A DNA stretch of 64,000 nucleotides from the NCBI RefSeq assembly GCF_000430625.1, contig NZ_AUMJ01000028.1, positions 1-64,000 of the forward strand, in the 5' to 3' direction. A model generated the notes under the pieces. The model did no database searches. It was given only the letters and a program-made list of their open reading frames with translations, and was not told the origin of the DNA. Shown here in pieces: positions 1-8,636 of this stretch. This DNA comes from Aneurinibacillus terranovensis DSM 18919. GTDB taxonomy: Bacteria; Bacillota; Bacilli; Aneurinibacillales; Aneurinibacillaceae. The first letter of the stretch is position 1. The number at the start of each line of letters is the position of its first letter. A program made the translations under genes and the position numbers.

Positions 1-91
1 CACGATGTTGCGTTCTTAGTCGACGTTCCTTAATACTCATTTAAAAAGCTGGTTATACTAAATCAGAATTGTATCTGAGTTATATCGCACA

Positions 92-189
92 TTTGGCATT
101 TCACTGTTCAGTTTTCAAGGAACTTTATTTTCGTCATCGCTCTCAGCGGCGACTCTATCAATATATCACGTATCAAACTTCAAAGTCAA
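92..189 (-). promoter_or_regulatory. rRNA operon promoter and 5' leader (leftward)
   Basis: On the minus strand there is a -35 TTGACT (184-189), an 18-nt spacer and a -10 TATATT (160-165). Downstream, at about 121-92, is the TTGAAAACTGAACAGTG-type sequence that is characteristic of Bacillales rRNA operon leaders and spacers. No 16S sequence is visible, so the mature 16S gene must begin to the left of position 1. I infer the leader of a leftward rRNA operon; an internal spacer is less likely because a promoter is present. Confidence 0.7.
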
Positions 190-412
190 TAACTTTTTTA
201 AAACTATTTCCCTCACAAATGAGCCTATCCTTCAAGCTTACCCCTCATTGCTTTCATTAGTTTTCATACTGCACAGAGCATCAGCCGGGCAGGAACTAAA
301 ACCTATCACATTTACCCACTTGCTAGCAACTTTTAATTCCATAATGAGTCAAATAAAATGTTGGAAATCGATCTATTATTTTTCTGCATACATAGTCAGG
401 AGGTAGCCTGTT

Positions 413-1366
413 TTGAAAAATAGATGGCTAAAACAAATGTTTGCTTTCACAATCACAATAGGCAGTTTATGCACGGGCTTCTCTCATGTTTCCGCATCTT
501 CAGTCTCTTTCGATGATATTAATAGCTATTGGGCAAAGAAGCAAATTGTAAATCTGGCAAATGAACGAGTGGTTAGCGGTATAGACGAAGACACGTTTGC
601 ACCGAACAAACCATTAACCCGGGCTCAATTTACTGTAATGCTGGCAAAAATATTAAAAGAAAACCTTCGTACTTCCGGATCGGCCGCAGAAGTCGGTAAG
701 TATTTTTCCGATGTAAGTTTCTCTGCTTTCTACGCGGATGAACTTGTCCGATTGCGTAAAGCCAATATTATTGATGATCGAGGAGCTTTTCATGGAGACA
801 GACAAATTACGCGGGAAGAAATGGCCCATTATTTAGTTAAAGGCTACACGTATCTTTATGCCCAGGATTTGTCCTCTTTCGTTACCTCTCATGAAATTCC
901 CTTCAAAGACGCACAGCAAATCGCATCACGATACATGAAGGATGTAATGATCGCGGATAAAATTAATCTCATATTCGGACGAAGCAATGGCGATTTTAAT
1001 CCGAAAAGCTCTTTAACCCGGGGAGAAGCCGCCTCCGTCATGTACCGCTTTGGCCAAATCGTTCCTTACAAAGAAAAAGATAAACGTTCAGGTCAATTCG
1101 CAGATAAATATGATGCCTACTATAAAAATGGACAACTGTATATTACTTTCACCTATGATATCAATGGCGCAGGCTTTGACGGACAGATTCTCGTGATAAC
1201 CCGATCAGGAACACAGTTAAAAATTAATGTTGAACAGATAAAATTGGACAACAGTTCTTCAGGCAACGTCTTCAAACAAATGCGCACGATTACCGTTCAT
1301 GAAGCCGGCGTATCAAAAGTAATTGTTATAATGAACGGAAAACAAACAGCAAGCTTCAATGTTTAA
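413..1366 (+). CDS. Secreted protein with three S-layer homology (SLH) domains
   Basis: This is a 317-residue exported protein that probably anchors to pyruvylated secondary cell-wall polymer. A Lys/Arg-rich N-terminus and hydrophobic core give a signal peptide of about 28 residues ending near SASS. Three SLH repeats follow, at about 32-80, 97-150 and 163-218, each with the usual F.D...YWA start and the LTRAQF/ITREEM/LTRGEA type end. The last 100 residues are a beta-rich tail I do not recognise. The start is TTG at 413 with AGGAGG at 399-404, the only well-placed ribosome site. The gene stands alone between the rRNA leader and a strong terminator. Its enzymatic role, if any, is unknown. Confidence 0.85.
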   Translation: MKNRWLKQMFAFTITIGSLCTGFSHVSASSVSFDDINSYWAKKQIVNLANERVVSGIDEDTFAPNKPLTRAQFTVMLAKILKENLRTSGSAAEVGKYFSDVSFSAFYADELVRLRKANIIDDRGAFHGDRQITREEMAHYLVKGYTYLYAQDLSSFVTSHEIPFKDAQQIASRYMKDVMIADKINLIFGRSNGDFNPKSSLTRGEAASVMYRFGQIVPYKEKDKRSGQFADKYDAYYKNGQLYITFTYDINGAGFDGQILVITRSGTQLKINVEQIKLDNSSSGNVFKQMRTITVHEAGVSKVIVIMNGKQTASFNV

Positions 1367-1370
1367 AAGC

Positions 1371-1407
1371 AAAAACGATTTATCAACCACTGATAAATCG
1401 TTTTTTT
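1371..1407 (+). terminator. Rho-independent terminator after the SLH gene
   Basis: A perfect 15-bp stem (AAAAACGATTTATCA and its complement) encloses a 5-nt loop and ends in a T-run, directly behind the SLH stop codon. Confidence 0.9.
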
Positions 1408-1590
1408 ATTAACTTAATTCACCGCTTGTTTAAGAAACGATTCCTCGTATTCCTTTATATTACCGAAATATACAACTCTTATAAATAATCAAAATAATTT
1501 ATATATGCAATTTTTTTGCTTTACGTATCAAATGATTTAGTATAGAATTCTTTTCATAGATAGTAAGGAGGAATAAAAGAGTATAGATAT

Positions 1591-1605
1591 ATAATTCAGA
1601 ATATT
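1591..1605 (+). promoter_or_regulatory. CodY-box-like site upstream of the permease
   Basis: ATAATTCAGAATATT matches the published CodY consensus AATTTTCWGAAAATT at 11 of 15 positions. It lies 76 bp before an amino-acid permease, a typical CodY target class. A 17-nt identical copy (1591-1607) occurs again at 23497-23513. CodY binding is inference. Confidence 0.4.
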
Positions 1606-1680
1606 ATTTTTTATAACACACTTTACTGTTTAAACGCGTCTATTCGTGTAGGGAAAACTTTTTATTTAGGAGAGCATATT

Positions 1681-3093
1681 ATGAGTCTTTTTAGGAAAAA
1701 ATCGATTTCAGCTTTACTCAAGAACACGGAAACTAAAGAGGGTGGATTAAAGAAAGCGCTCGGCGCCTTTGATTTAACGATGCTGGGAATTGGCGCAATT
1801 ATCGGAACAGGAATTTTTGTTCTTACCGGAGTTGCCGCAGCCGAGCATGCCGGTCCCGCCCTGATTCTTTCTTTTATTTTGTCAGGACTCGCCTGCGTAT
1901 TTGCGGCTCTTTGTTATGCGGAATTTGCTTCCACTGTTCCTGTATCAGGCAGCGCTTACACCTACAGCTACGCAGTATTCGGTGAAATCATCGCCTGGAT
2001 TCTCGGCTGGGATTTACTTTTGGAATACGGGCTCGCATCATCGGCTGTCGCCAGCGGCTGGTCCGGTTATTTTCAGGGGTTAATTTCAGGATTTGGCATA
2101 CACTTGCCTACCGCTTTAACAAGCGCTTATAACCCTGCTAAAGGAACATATGTGGACTTACCGGCCATCGCTATTATTTTCCTTATTACATTTTTATTGA
2201 TGCGTGGAGTTAAAGAATCCTCCCGTGTTACCAACATTATCGTTTTAGTCAAAATTGCTGTCGTTCTTCTCTTTATTGGAGTCGGTGTGTGGTATGTCAA
2301 ACCTGCTAACTGGACACCGTTTATGCCTTTCGGTTTTCAGGGTGTAGCAACAGGGGCGGCCACAGTGTTTTTTGCCTATATCGGTTTTGATGCCGTTTCA
2401 ACTGCTGCGGAAGAAGTGCGGAATCCGCAGCGCAGCATGCCAATCGGCATTATAGGTTCTCTATTTGTTTGTACGGTTCTCTATATTGTCGTATCTGCTA
2501 TCCTCACAGGAATTGTGCCTTATACCCTGCTTGACGTGAAAAACCCGGTTGCTTTTGCTATCCAGTTCGTTCACCAGAATTGGGTTGCGGGATTTATCTC
2601 ACTCGGTGCCATTTGCGGTATTACCACCGTATTGATTGTTATGATGTATGGTCAAAGCCGTTTGTTCTTTGCTATCAGCCGTGACGGACTGCTTCCGAGG
2701 GCTTTATCTGATGTTAACCCTCGCACGCAGACTCCTACAAAGAGTACATGGCTCACGGCTTTACTGTGCGCGGTGTTTGCCGGATTTGTTCCATTGGACA
2801 AACTCGCCGATTTAACAAATATCGGCACCCTGTTTGCCTTTGTCGTTGTTTCTATCGGAATTATTGTTCTGCGAAAAACACAGCCTGACCTGAAGCGGGC
2901 TTTTAAAGTACCTTTCGTCCCAGTATTACCGGCATTGGCCGTTATCTTCTGCGGCTACCTGATGGTCAACCTGCCGTCTTTAACATGGAAAGGGTTTGCT
3001 ATCTGGTTTGTGATTGGAATTATTGTTTATATCTTTTACGGAAACAAAAACAGCCTTCTTTCGAAAGAAAATAAGTCAGACAAAGTCGCCTAG
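1681..3093 (+). CDS. APC-family amino-acid permease (YfnA/CAT-like)
   Basis: This 470-residue integral membrane transporter belongs to the cationic amino acid transporter branch of the APC superfamily and most likely takes up amino acids by proton symport. Visible features are the first-helix signature GIGAIIGTGIFVLTG (residues 36-50), about twelve hydrophobic segments, and the conserved FFAYIGFDAVSTAAEEVRNP stretch near 230-250. Length and motifs fit YfnA of B. subtilis. The start ATG has AGGAGAG at good spacing. It is monocistronic, with a long AT-rich upstream region that carries a CodY-like box, and is closed by a bidirectional terminator. Substrate specificity cannot be told from sequence. 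Confidence 0.9.
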   Translation: MSLFRKKSISALLKNTETKEGGLKKALGAFDLTMLGIGAIIGTGIFVLTGVAAAEHAGPALILSFILSGLACVFAALCYAEFASTVPVSGSAYTYSYAVFGEIIAWILGWDLLLEYGLASSAVASGWSGYFQGLISGFGIHLPTALTSAYNPAKGTYVDLPAIAIIFLITFLLMRGVKESSRVTNIIVLVKIAVVLLFIGVGVWYVKPANWTPFMPFGFQGVATGAATVFFAYIGFDAVSTAAEEVRNPQRSMPIGIIGSLFVCTVLYIVVSAILTGIVPYTLLDVKNPVAFAIQFVHQNWVAGFISLGAICGITTVLIVMMYGQSRLFFAISRDGLLPRALSDVNPRTQTPTKSTWLTALLCAVFAGFVPLDKLADLTNIGTLFAFVVVSIGIIVLRKTQPDLKRAFKVPFVPVLPALAVIFCGYLMVNLPSLTWKGFAIWFVIGIIVYIFYGNKNSLLSKENKSDKVA

Positions 3094-3149
3094 AACACAC
3101 GATTAATATAAAAAACTAATATAAAAAAAGATAAGTTCCCAAACAATAA

Positions 3150-3187
3150 AAAAAGTCTTCGGAAAATTTATACGAAGACTTTTTTTA
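3150..3187. terminator. Bidirectional terminator between convergent genes
   Basis: The stem AAAAGTCTTCG / CGAAGACTTTT is flanked by A- and T-runs, so it can serve both the rightward permease and the leftward acyl-CoA synthetase. Confidence 0.85.
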
Positions 3188-3206
3188 TATTATTTTTACG
3201 GATTTA

Positions 3207-4793
3207 TTAATTTACATTACGTTCTTTTTCGAGCTGTCTGAGTTCAACCCGTCGTATTTTTCCGGAAGTTGTTTTTGGCAGTTCGTTGACAAATTCAATT
3301 TCACGGGGATATTTATACGGTGCTGTAATATTTTTAACATGTTCCTGAAGTTCTTTAACAAGTGTATCAGCAGCCGCTTTTTCATCCCGCAGGATAACAA
3401 ACGCTTTGACAATGCTTCCACGAATCGGGTCCGGACTGGCGACAACCGCACATTCTTTAACAGCAGGGTGTTTCACCAGCGCATCTTCAACTTCAAAAGG
3501 GCCTATCGTATATCCTGAACTGATGATGATATCATCTGACCGGCCCTCAAAGAAGTAATACCCGTCCTCGTCCTCTCTTGCCTGATCCCCGGTCAGATAC
3601 CAATCTCCACGAAAAGCCGCCGCTGTACGTTCCGGGTCATTTAAATAGCCTTTAAACAGGGCCGGTACACTCCGGTGGACAGCAATGTCACCTACTGTGC
3701 CTTGTTTAACAGGATTGCCGTCTTCATCGATAATCGCTATGCGATTTCCCGGTGTTGGTTTCCCCATCGAGCCCGGTTTGACTTCCATCCCCTTAAGCGT
3801 TCCAACAATGAGTGAATTTTCAGTTTGGCCGTATCCGTCCCGAACCGTGATATTGAAATACTTCTTAAAGGTATCAATCACTTCACGGTTTAACGGCTCC
3901 CCTGCACTAACCGTGCTGTGTAAATGCTCCAGATTGTATTGGTCGAGCCCATCTTCTTTTGCCATGAGCCGGTATTCCGTAGGCGTACAGCAGAGCACAT
4001 TTACTTTATATTTTTCAAGCAAAGATAAATACTTTTCGGGATCGAATTTGCCGTAATAGACAAGCCCGGTTGCTCCCGTGCCTAAGGTGGAGATAAAAGG
4101 GCTCCAGTTCCACTTTGCCCATCCGGGTCCTGCGGTAGCCCAGACGATATCTCCATCGTGGACATCTAGCCACATCCTGGCAGCCACAGCCTGGTGGGCA
4201 TAAGCCCAGCTGTGTGTGTGAATCACACCCTTTGGGTTGCCTGTGGTGCCAGACGTATAATTTAAGAACGCTACATCATCCGCGCGAGTATTGGCCGCTT
4301 CAAATTGCTCTCCTTTGCCCTCTGCTACACTTTCAAAAGGTGTCCATCCTGCTTTTTTCCCGCCGACTACAATAAACGTTTGCAGTGTACGGCAGTCTGT
4401 CCGAATTTCATCTATGCGATCGGTTAAGGTATGGAACGAGATGACCGCTTTTGCCTGTGAATGGGTCGCTCTATATAAAATATCCTTCGGCATTAACATC
4501 TCCGAGCCAGGCAAAATAATGGCCCCTATTTTAAGTGCAGCCATATAGCTTATATATGCATGTTCAATACGCGGTAAAATAATAATTACTTTATCGCCTT
4601 TTTCAATTCCAAGCTCTGTGAGCCCGTTTGCAAGTTGATTGGATGCTTTGGTTAACTGGGCATAAGTAAACCGCTTCGTTTCCCCTGCCTCATTTTCCCA
4701 TAACAATGCCAGCTTTTCAGGATTTTTTGCGTGACGTTCAATGTCATTCACCATATTGTAGTATTCAGGTGCATGCAGATTAACCCGTGTCAT
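3207..4793 (-). CDS. AMP-forming acyl-CoA synthetase (MbcS/AcsA-like)
   Basis: This 528-residue ligase activates a short or branched fatty acid to acyl-CoA through an acyl-adenylate. It carries the ANL-family P-loop YTSGTTGNPKG, the GYGQTE motif, the YLTGD(Q) hinge-region motif, and the C-terminal TTSGKIRR segment with the catalytic lysine. I place the start at the ATG at 4793, which has GGGGGAGAG just before it; the upstream in-frame ATG has no ribosome site. Length and sequence resemble B. subtilis YtcI/MbcS (methyl-branched acyl-CoA synthetase) more than the larger AcsA, about 650 residues in E. coli. The exact acid is unknown. The gene is alone, in an area rich in acyl-CoA genes. Confidence 0.85.
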   Translation of the reverse strand: MTRVNLHAPEYYNMVNDIERHAKNPEKLALLWENEAGETKRFTYAQLTKASNQLANGLTELGIEKGDKVIIILPRIEHAYISYMAALKIGAIILPGSEMLMPKDILYRATHSQAKAVISFHTLTDRIDEIRTDCRTLQTFIVVGGKKAGWTPFESVAEGKGEQFEAANTRADDVAFLNYTSGTTGNPKGVIHTHSWAYAHQAVAARMWLDVHDGDIVWATAGPGWAKWNWSPFISTLGTGATGLVYYGKFDPEKYLSLLEKYKVNVLCCTPTEYRLMAKEDGLDQYNLEHLHSTVSAGEPLNREVIDTFKKYFNITVRDGYGQTENSLIVGTLKGMEVKPGSMGKPTPGNRIAIIDEDGNPVKQGTVGDIAVHRSVPALFKGYLNDPERTAAAFRGDWYLTGDQAREDEDGYYFFEGRSDDIIISSGYTIGPFEVEDALVKHPAVKECAVVASPDPIRGSIVKAFVILRDEKAAADTLVKELQEHVKNITAPYKYPREIEFVNELPKTTSGKIRRVELRQLEKERNVN

Positions 4794-4984
4794 GTTCTCT
4801 CCCCCATTCATTTCCCGATATTTTTCTACATTTTTTGAAAACGGTTACGGATTATAATTCTATAAATTTTGCAAATTTCCTTCCCGTTATCTCTAAAAAA
4901 ACGAATCCAAATTTCCCCTTTATCCAGCAGAAGAAGACATGCCCACCACAAATATAGATTGTCTCATGTACTTTCCAATAAAGC

Positions 4985-5014
4985 AAAAAAAGAGGCCAGC
5001 CGCTGCTGCCTTCT
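4985..5014 (-). terminator. Probable terminator of the terC-like gene
   Basis: On the minus strand AAGGCAGC pairs with GCTGGCCT, with one bulged G, and is followed by CTTTTTTT. The stem is imperfect, so the call is moderate. Confidence 0.5.
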
Positions 5015-5031
5015 TGACAGTCATTATAAAA

Positions 5032-5706
5032 TCAGCCGTAGGACGCAAACATTCTTCTGCGCCACCATGCTCCGCCTATCAAAATAATAGCTACAAGTAC
5101 AAGTGGTGCCGCCCAATCAAGAAATGCATAGGAAGGTAAAATAAATTGCTGTATCGTTTCTTCAGACATAACCATCGTACCGGCGGTATGCGCCAGAATC
5201 GCGGCTCCAATATATACAAGTGTCGGAACCTGATCCATCAATTTAGCGATAAAATTGCTTCCAATCATAAGAAGCGGAATGCTTAAGCCCAGGCCAAACA
5301 TGACAAGAATAATATTTCCATGGGCTGCCCCGCCAACCGCCAGTACATTGTCAAGACTCATCACGAAATCGGCAACAATAATGGTTTTTACGGCCGCACC
5401 CAACGAATTCTCCGCTCTAATGGCAGATGTGTCTTCTCCATCGCTAATGAGCAGCTTAAACGCAATCCACGCAAGCATAATTCCACCAATGGCTTTTAAA
5501 TATGGAATCAACAAAAACCATGTGGCAAGCGCGGTTAAAATTACCCGTAAACCGACGGCCCCTACGATCCCCCATAAAACAGCCTTCTTCCGGTCCTCCT
5601 TTCGGAGCCGACGGCTGGCCATCCCAATGACAACCGCGTTATCACCGCTTAATACAATATCGATGATAATGATGTTTAAAAAACCCACCCAGAACTTCGC
5701 GTCCAT
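5032..5706 (-). CDS. TerC-family integral membrane protein (YjbE/YceF type)
   Basis: This 224-residue membrane protein has about seven transmembrane helices. It carries the two repeated TerC motifs, DIVLSGDNAVVIGMA (residues 16-30) and DFVMSLDNVLAVGGAA (about 112-127), whose acidic residues are thought to bind metal. Bacillus relatives (YjbE, YceF, YkoY) take part in Mn2+ export that supplies secreted enzymes, so metal transport is the likely role. AGGAGG precedes the ATG. I looked for a yybP-ykoY manganese riboswitch in the short 145-bp upstream region and see none. Confidence 0.85.
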   Translation of the reverse strand: MDAKFWVGFLNIIIIDIVLSGDNAVVIGMASRRLRKEDRKKAVLWGIVGAVGLRVILTALATWFLLIPYLKAIGGIMLAWIAFKLLISDGEDTSAIRAENSLGAAVKTIIVADFVMSLDNVLAVGGAAHGNIILVMFGLGLSIPLLMIGSNFIAKLMDQVPTLVYIGAAILAHTAGTMVMSEETIQQFILPSYAFLDWAAPLVLVAIILIGGAWWRRRMFASYG

Positions 5707-5851
5707 AAGTCGCCTCCTCGCTCCTTATGGAACCATTATATTCGCACACAGGACACGCTATTACTATTATTGAAGAAACTTCCTTTGCCAGTGAGTATGT
5801 TGTTTTGATGAATGTATTCCATTTGCTATTGAATCACACTCAAAGACGAAT

Positions 5852-6511
5852 TTACTCTTTAATGATGATGTAGCCAGAATGAAACTCAATCTTTCCTTCT
5901 TTTTTTAATTGGCTTATAGTACGGCTTGCGGTCTCCCTCGTTGTTCCCACCATATTAGCAAGATCCTGCTGGGTTAATTCCATATTGATTTGGTATCCTT
6001 GCGCCGTTTTATAGCCATTTGTTTTTGCCAGAGATGTAAGGGTATTCATAATTTTATCTGTCATATCTTTACTCAACACATTCGTGAGCCTGGCCTGAAG
6101 GATTCGTATTTTCTCCTCAAGGCTTCGCAGCAGTTCAATGCTTAACGTTGGATTGCTTTCAAGCATCCGCGTAAATTCCCCAACTTTAATAAAGAACAGC
6201 GAACAATCTTCCATAGCCTCGGCAGTAGCCGGATACGGGCTTCCACCAAACAATCCAATATGGGGAAATAAGTCACCCTCTTTTAATAAGTTAACGATTT
6301 GTTCTCGCCCGTCTTCCGTTGTTTTATATACTTTGATTCTTCCTTTATGAATCACATAAATGGCCGTGCATTCCTCACCCTCATAAAAGAGAATTTCCCG
6401 CTTTTTAATTTCCTTTGAAGACATCACTGAACCTATTTTTTCCCGGGCTGTGTCCGTTACATGTTCAAATAAAGGAACATCTTTGAGAAAATCTTTCCGG
6501 TGGTCCCCCAT
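5852..6511 (-). CDS. Crp/Fnr-family transcriptional regulator
   Basis: This 219-residue regulator has an N-terminal cyclic-nucleotide-binding fold (about 10-130), a dimerisation helix (about 130-155) and a C-terminal winged helix-turn-helix with LTQQDLANMVGTTRETASR. It has only two isolated cysteines (ECTAI and EDCSL) and no cysteine cluster, so it is unlikely to be an Fe-S Fnr sensor. The residues that bind cAMP in Crp are also not clearly present, so the ligand is unknown. GGGAGG lies 11 nt before the ATG. Neighbours are TerC upstream of its 3' end and purU behind; no operon is evident. Confidence 0.85.
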   Translation of the reverse strand: MGDHRKDFLKDVPLFEHVTDTAREKIGSVMSSKEIKKREILFYEGEECTAIYVIHKGRIKVYKTTEDGREQIVNLLKEGDLFPHIGLFGGSPYPATAEAMEDCSLFFIKVGEFTRMLESNPTLSIELLRSLEEKIRILQARLTNVLSKDMTDKIMNTLTSLAKTNGYKTAQGYQINMELTQQDLANMVGTTRETASRTISQLKKEGKIEFHSGYIIIKE

Positions 6512-6656
6512 TCTGTATACCGCCTCCCATATGTAAACACTTTATATAAGTGTACCATATATATGATTGCAATTCTTTTACCGAACTTAATCGACAGGGG
6601 GCTTCACATCATGGGTGACCATTTGAATAAATAACAGACTAAAAATATGCCCACAC

Positions 6657-6686
6657 AAAAAAGCACGGATAAATCCGGGCTTTTTT
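6657..6686 (-). terminator. Terminator after purU
   Basis: AAAAAAGC and CGGAT pair with ATCCG and GCTTTTTT around a short AA loop with one mismatch. It works on either strand and sits 7 bp beyond the purU stop. Confidence 0.85.
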
Positions 6687-6693
6687 ATTTCCT

Positions 6694-7587
6694 TTATAAG
6701 AAAACGATCGTTTTATTTTTATGTACAATGATTCGATCTTCAAGATGCCATTTAACGGCACGCCTAAGTACAGTACGTTCAATATAGCGTCCCTCTTTTT
6801 TTAGTTCTTCGGCATTGTTGCGATGGCTAACGCGAATCACATCCTGCTCGATAATAGGTCCCGCATCCAGCTCTTCGGTTACGTAGTGAGCAGTCGCACC
6901 AATAATTTTTACACCTCGCCTGTACGCTTGGTCGTATGGTTTTCCGCCAATGAAAGCCGGTAAAAACGAATGGTGAATATTTATTACCTGGTTTGGGAAA
7001 TGCTCAACAAAATACGGGGACAAAATCTGCATATAACGCGCGAGTACAATAAAATCCACCTTGCCTTCCATCAGTTCGCGCTGCTTCTTTTCCCCCTCAT
7101 GCTTGGTTTCGGCTGTAATCGGAACATGGTGAAACGGGATGTTCATCGACTCCACCAACTCGCGGGAATCAGGATGGTTGCTAATGACCATCGGGATTTC
7201 CGCGTTCAAATCCCCCTCCTGCCAATGCCATAGCAATTCGCGCAGGCAGTGTTCTTCCCTGGATGAAAAGATAACCATTTTTTTCGGCTGACCGGCGGAT
7301 GTAATACGCCAATCCATTTCAAACTCGTCCGCCACCGCTGAGAAATCATCACGCAGCTCATTTAACTCCTCCTCCAGGCCATCCCGATAAAACTCGATAC
7401 GCATGAAAAACATACCGCCTTCCGGATCCTGCGTATACTGGTCGGACTGGATAATATTCGCCCCGTTATCAAATAGAAATTTGGATACCGCCGCTACAAT
7501 ACCGGGACGATCCGGGCAGGCGATCAACATGCGGGCAACTCCACGGTACTTCTCCTGGAATTTTGATAAAATTTGTTGTGCTGTCAT
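6694..7587 (-). CDS. purU: Formyltetrahydrofolate deformylase PurU
   Basis: This enzyme hydrolyses 10-formyl-THF to formate and THF, balancing one-carbon pools and feeding formate to purine synthesis. It has an N-terminal ACT domain (LIACPDRPGIVAAV, about 19-32) and a C-terminal formyltransferase-like domain with the catalytic Asn and His in INIHHSFLPAF and the catalytic Asp in ELDAGPIIEQD. I choose the ATG at 7587 (297 residues), which has GGAGG eight bases upstream and matches the usual length of about 300. The open frame runs 38 codons further upstream but has no ribosome site. It is followed by a terminator. Confidence 0.92.
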   Translation of the reverse strand: MTAQQILSKFQEKYRGVARMLIACPDRPGIVAAVSKFLFDNGANIIQSDQYTQDPEGGMFFMRIEFYRDGLEEELNELRDDFSAVADEFEMDWRITSAGQPKKMVIFSSREEHCLRELLWHWQEGDLNAEIPMVISNHPDSRELVESMNIPFHHVPITAETKHEGEKKQRELMEGKVDFIVLARYMQILSPYFVEHFPNQVINIHHSFLPAFIGGKPYDQAYRRGVKIIGATAHYVTEELDAGPIIEQDVIRVSHRNNAEELKKEGRYIERTVLRRAVKWHLEDRIIVHKNKTIVFL

Positions 7588-7704
7588 CTCTCTTGCCTCC
7601 ATGAATGGCTTTTTTATTTTCTCCATTATACACTGTTTTACACGCCTGTTTAATGGCCCCTGCTTTATCGATATAATAAAAAACAATAATTTCCTACACA
7701 ATTA

Positions 7705-7744
7705 AGAAAGCGGAACCTCTCCCAATGGAGTAATTCCGCTTTAG
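7705..7744 (-). terminator. Probable terminator after folE
   Basis: The stem AAAGCGGAA (7707-7715) / TTCCGCTTT (7734-7742) has an 18-nt loop. The T-run on the minus strand is short, so termination may be weak. Confidence 0.5.
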
Positions 7745-7783
7745 TTTCCCCTCCGTACTTAAGGGTAACAACTTAAAAGGCGA

Positions 7784-8392
7784 TTATTGTTTTTCCAGCA
7801 GGCGGAAGAAACGTTCCTCCTGAACCCCGTCCTTTGAATCGAATACCCCGCGGCGGGCAATGGTTCTTGTTTTGCTCCCGGGTTTTTTAATACCACGCAT
7901 AGTCATGCACATGTGCTCCGCTTCGACAATCGCAATCGAACCAATAGGTTTAATGACTTCTTCCAGCGTGTCCACAATCTGATTGGTGATGCGTTCCTGA
8001 ACCTGTGGACGCCTGGATAAAATCTCAACAAGACGGGCAAATTTACTTAAGCCAACAATACGGCCGTCCGGTATATATCCGATGTGGACTTTACCAAAGA
8101 AGGGCACGAAATGGTGCTCACACATACTATAGAAAGGAATATCCTGAACGATAACAATATCATTGGTTCCTTCAGCCGGAAACGTTTTACCGATGACATC
8201 CGCCGGGTTCTCATGTATCCCACTAAAAATTTCACGATACATTTTGGCAATTCGTTTCGGCGTTTCCTTCAATCCTTCGCGATCCGCATCTTCTCCGATT
8301 AGTTTTATGACTTCATAGAAGTGTTCTTCAATCGGATCAACCGTTGGATTAAAAACTTTATTGCTACTGGACTTAACTGCTTCCACGCGCAT
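7784..8392 (-). CDS. folE: GTP cyclohydrolase I FolE
   Basis: This enzyme converts GTP to 7,8-dihydroneopterin triphosphate, the first step of tetrahydrofolate (and queuosine-type pterin) synthesis. The 202-residue protein carries the zinc ligands in SMCEHHFVPF and HMCMTMRG and the ARRGVF C-terminal motif of type IA enzymes, so it is the zinc-dependent form. The start at 8392 (MRVEAV) is preceded by AAGGAG nine bases upstream; the longer frame begins inside that ribosome site. It lies upstream of purU but is separated from it by a hairpin, and diverges from the HesB-like gene on the right. Confidence 0.93.
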   Translation of the reverse strand: MRVEAVKSSSNKVFNPTVDPIEEHFYEVIKLIGEDADREGLKETPKRIAKMYREIFSGIHENPADVIGKTFPAEGTNDIVIVQDIPFYSMCEHHFVPFFGKVHIGYIPDGRIVGLSKFARLVEILSRRPQVQERITNQIVDTLEEVIKPIGSIAIVEAEHMCMTMRGIKKPGSKTRTIARRGVFDSKDGVQEERFFRLLEKQ

Positions 8393-8498
8393 AGCGTTCA
8401 TCTCCTTCATTTATACAGAACAGATTTCAGCAGTGCCAGCTTCTGTTCTCCATGAAATGAATTGTATAGTATTTGTCTAATAATAACAAGAAGATAAT

Positions 8499-8527
8499 TT
8501 GTTAATTACTATTTCTATATATATAAT
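8499..8527 (+). promoter_or_regulatory. Sigma-A promoter of the HesB-like gene
   Basis: TTGTTA (8499-8504), a 17-nt spacer and a perfect TATAAT (8522-8527) form a strong sigma-A promoter about 110 bp before the GTG start of the HesB-like gene. It shows that the gene is meant to be transcribed. Confidence 0.7.
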
Positions 8528-8636
8528 AGAAGAAAATAGAGGTTGTTTTCAACATCAATTACCGGCTATCCAGTCAGCAGATATCACACTTGCTTGCATG
8601 ATCGTATTGCACAGAAAAATGAAAGGGGAGATTTCC

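Noticed and set aside
5707-5851. yybP-ykoY manganese riboswitch before the TerC-like gene
   Set aside because: The region is only 145 bp and lacks the conserved GGGGAGUA-type segments.
5852-6511. Fe-S Fnr-type oxygen sensor
   Set aside because: Only two isolated cysteines and no N- or C-terminal cysteine cluster; called Crp/Fnr family without ligand.
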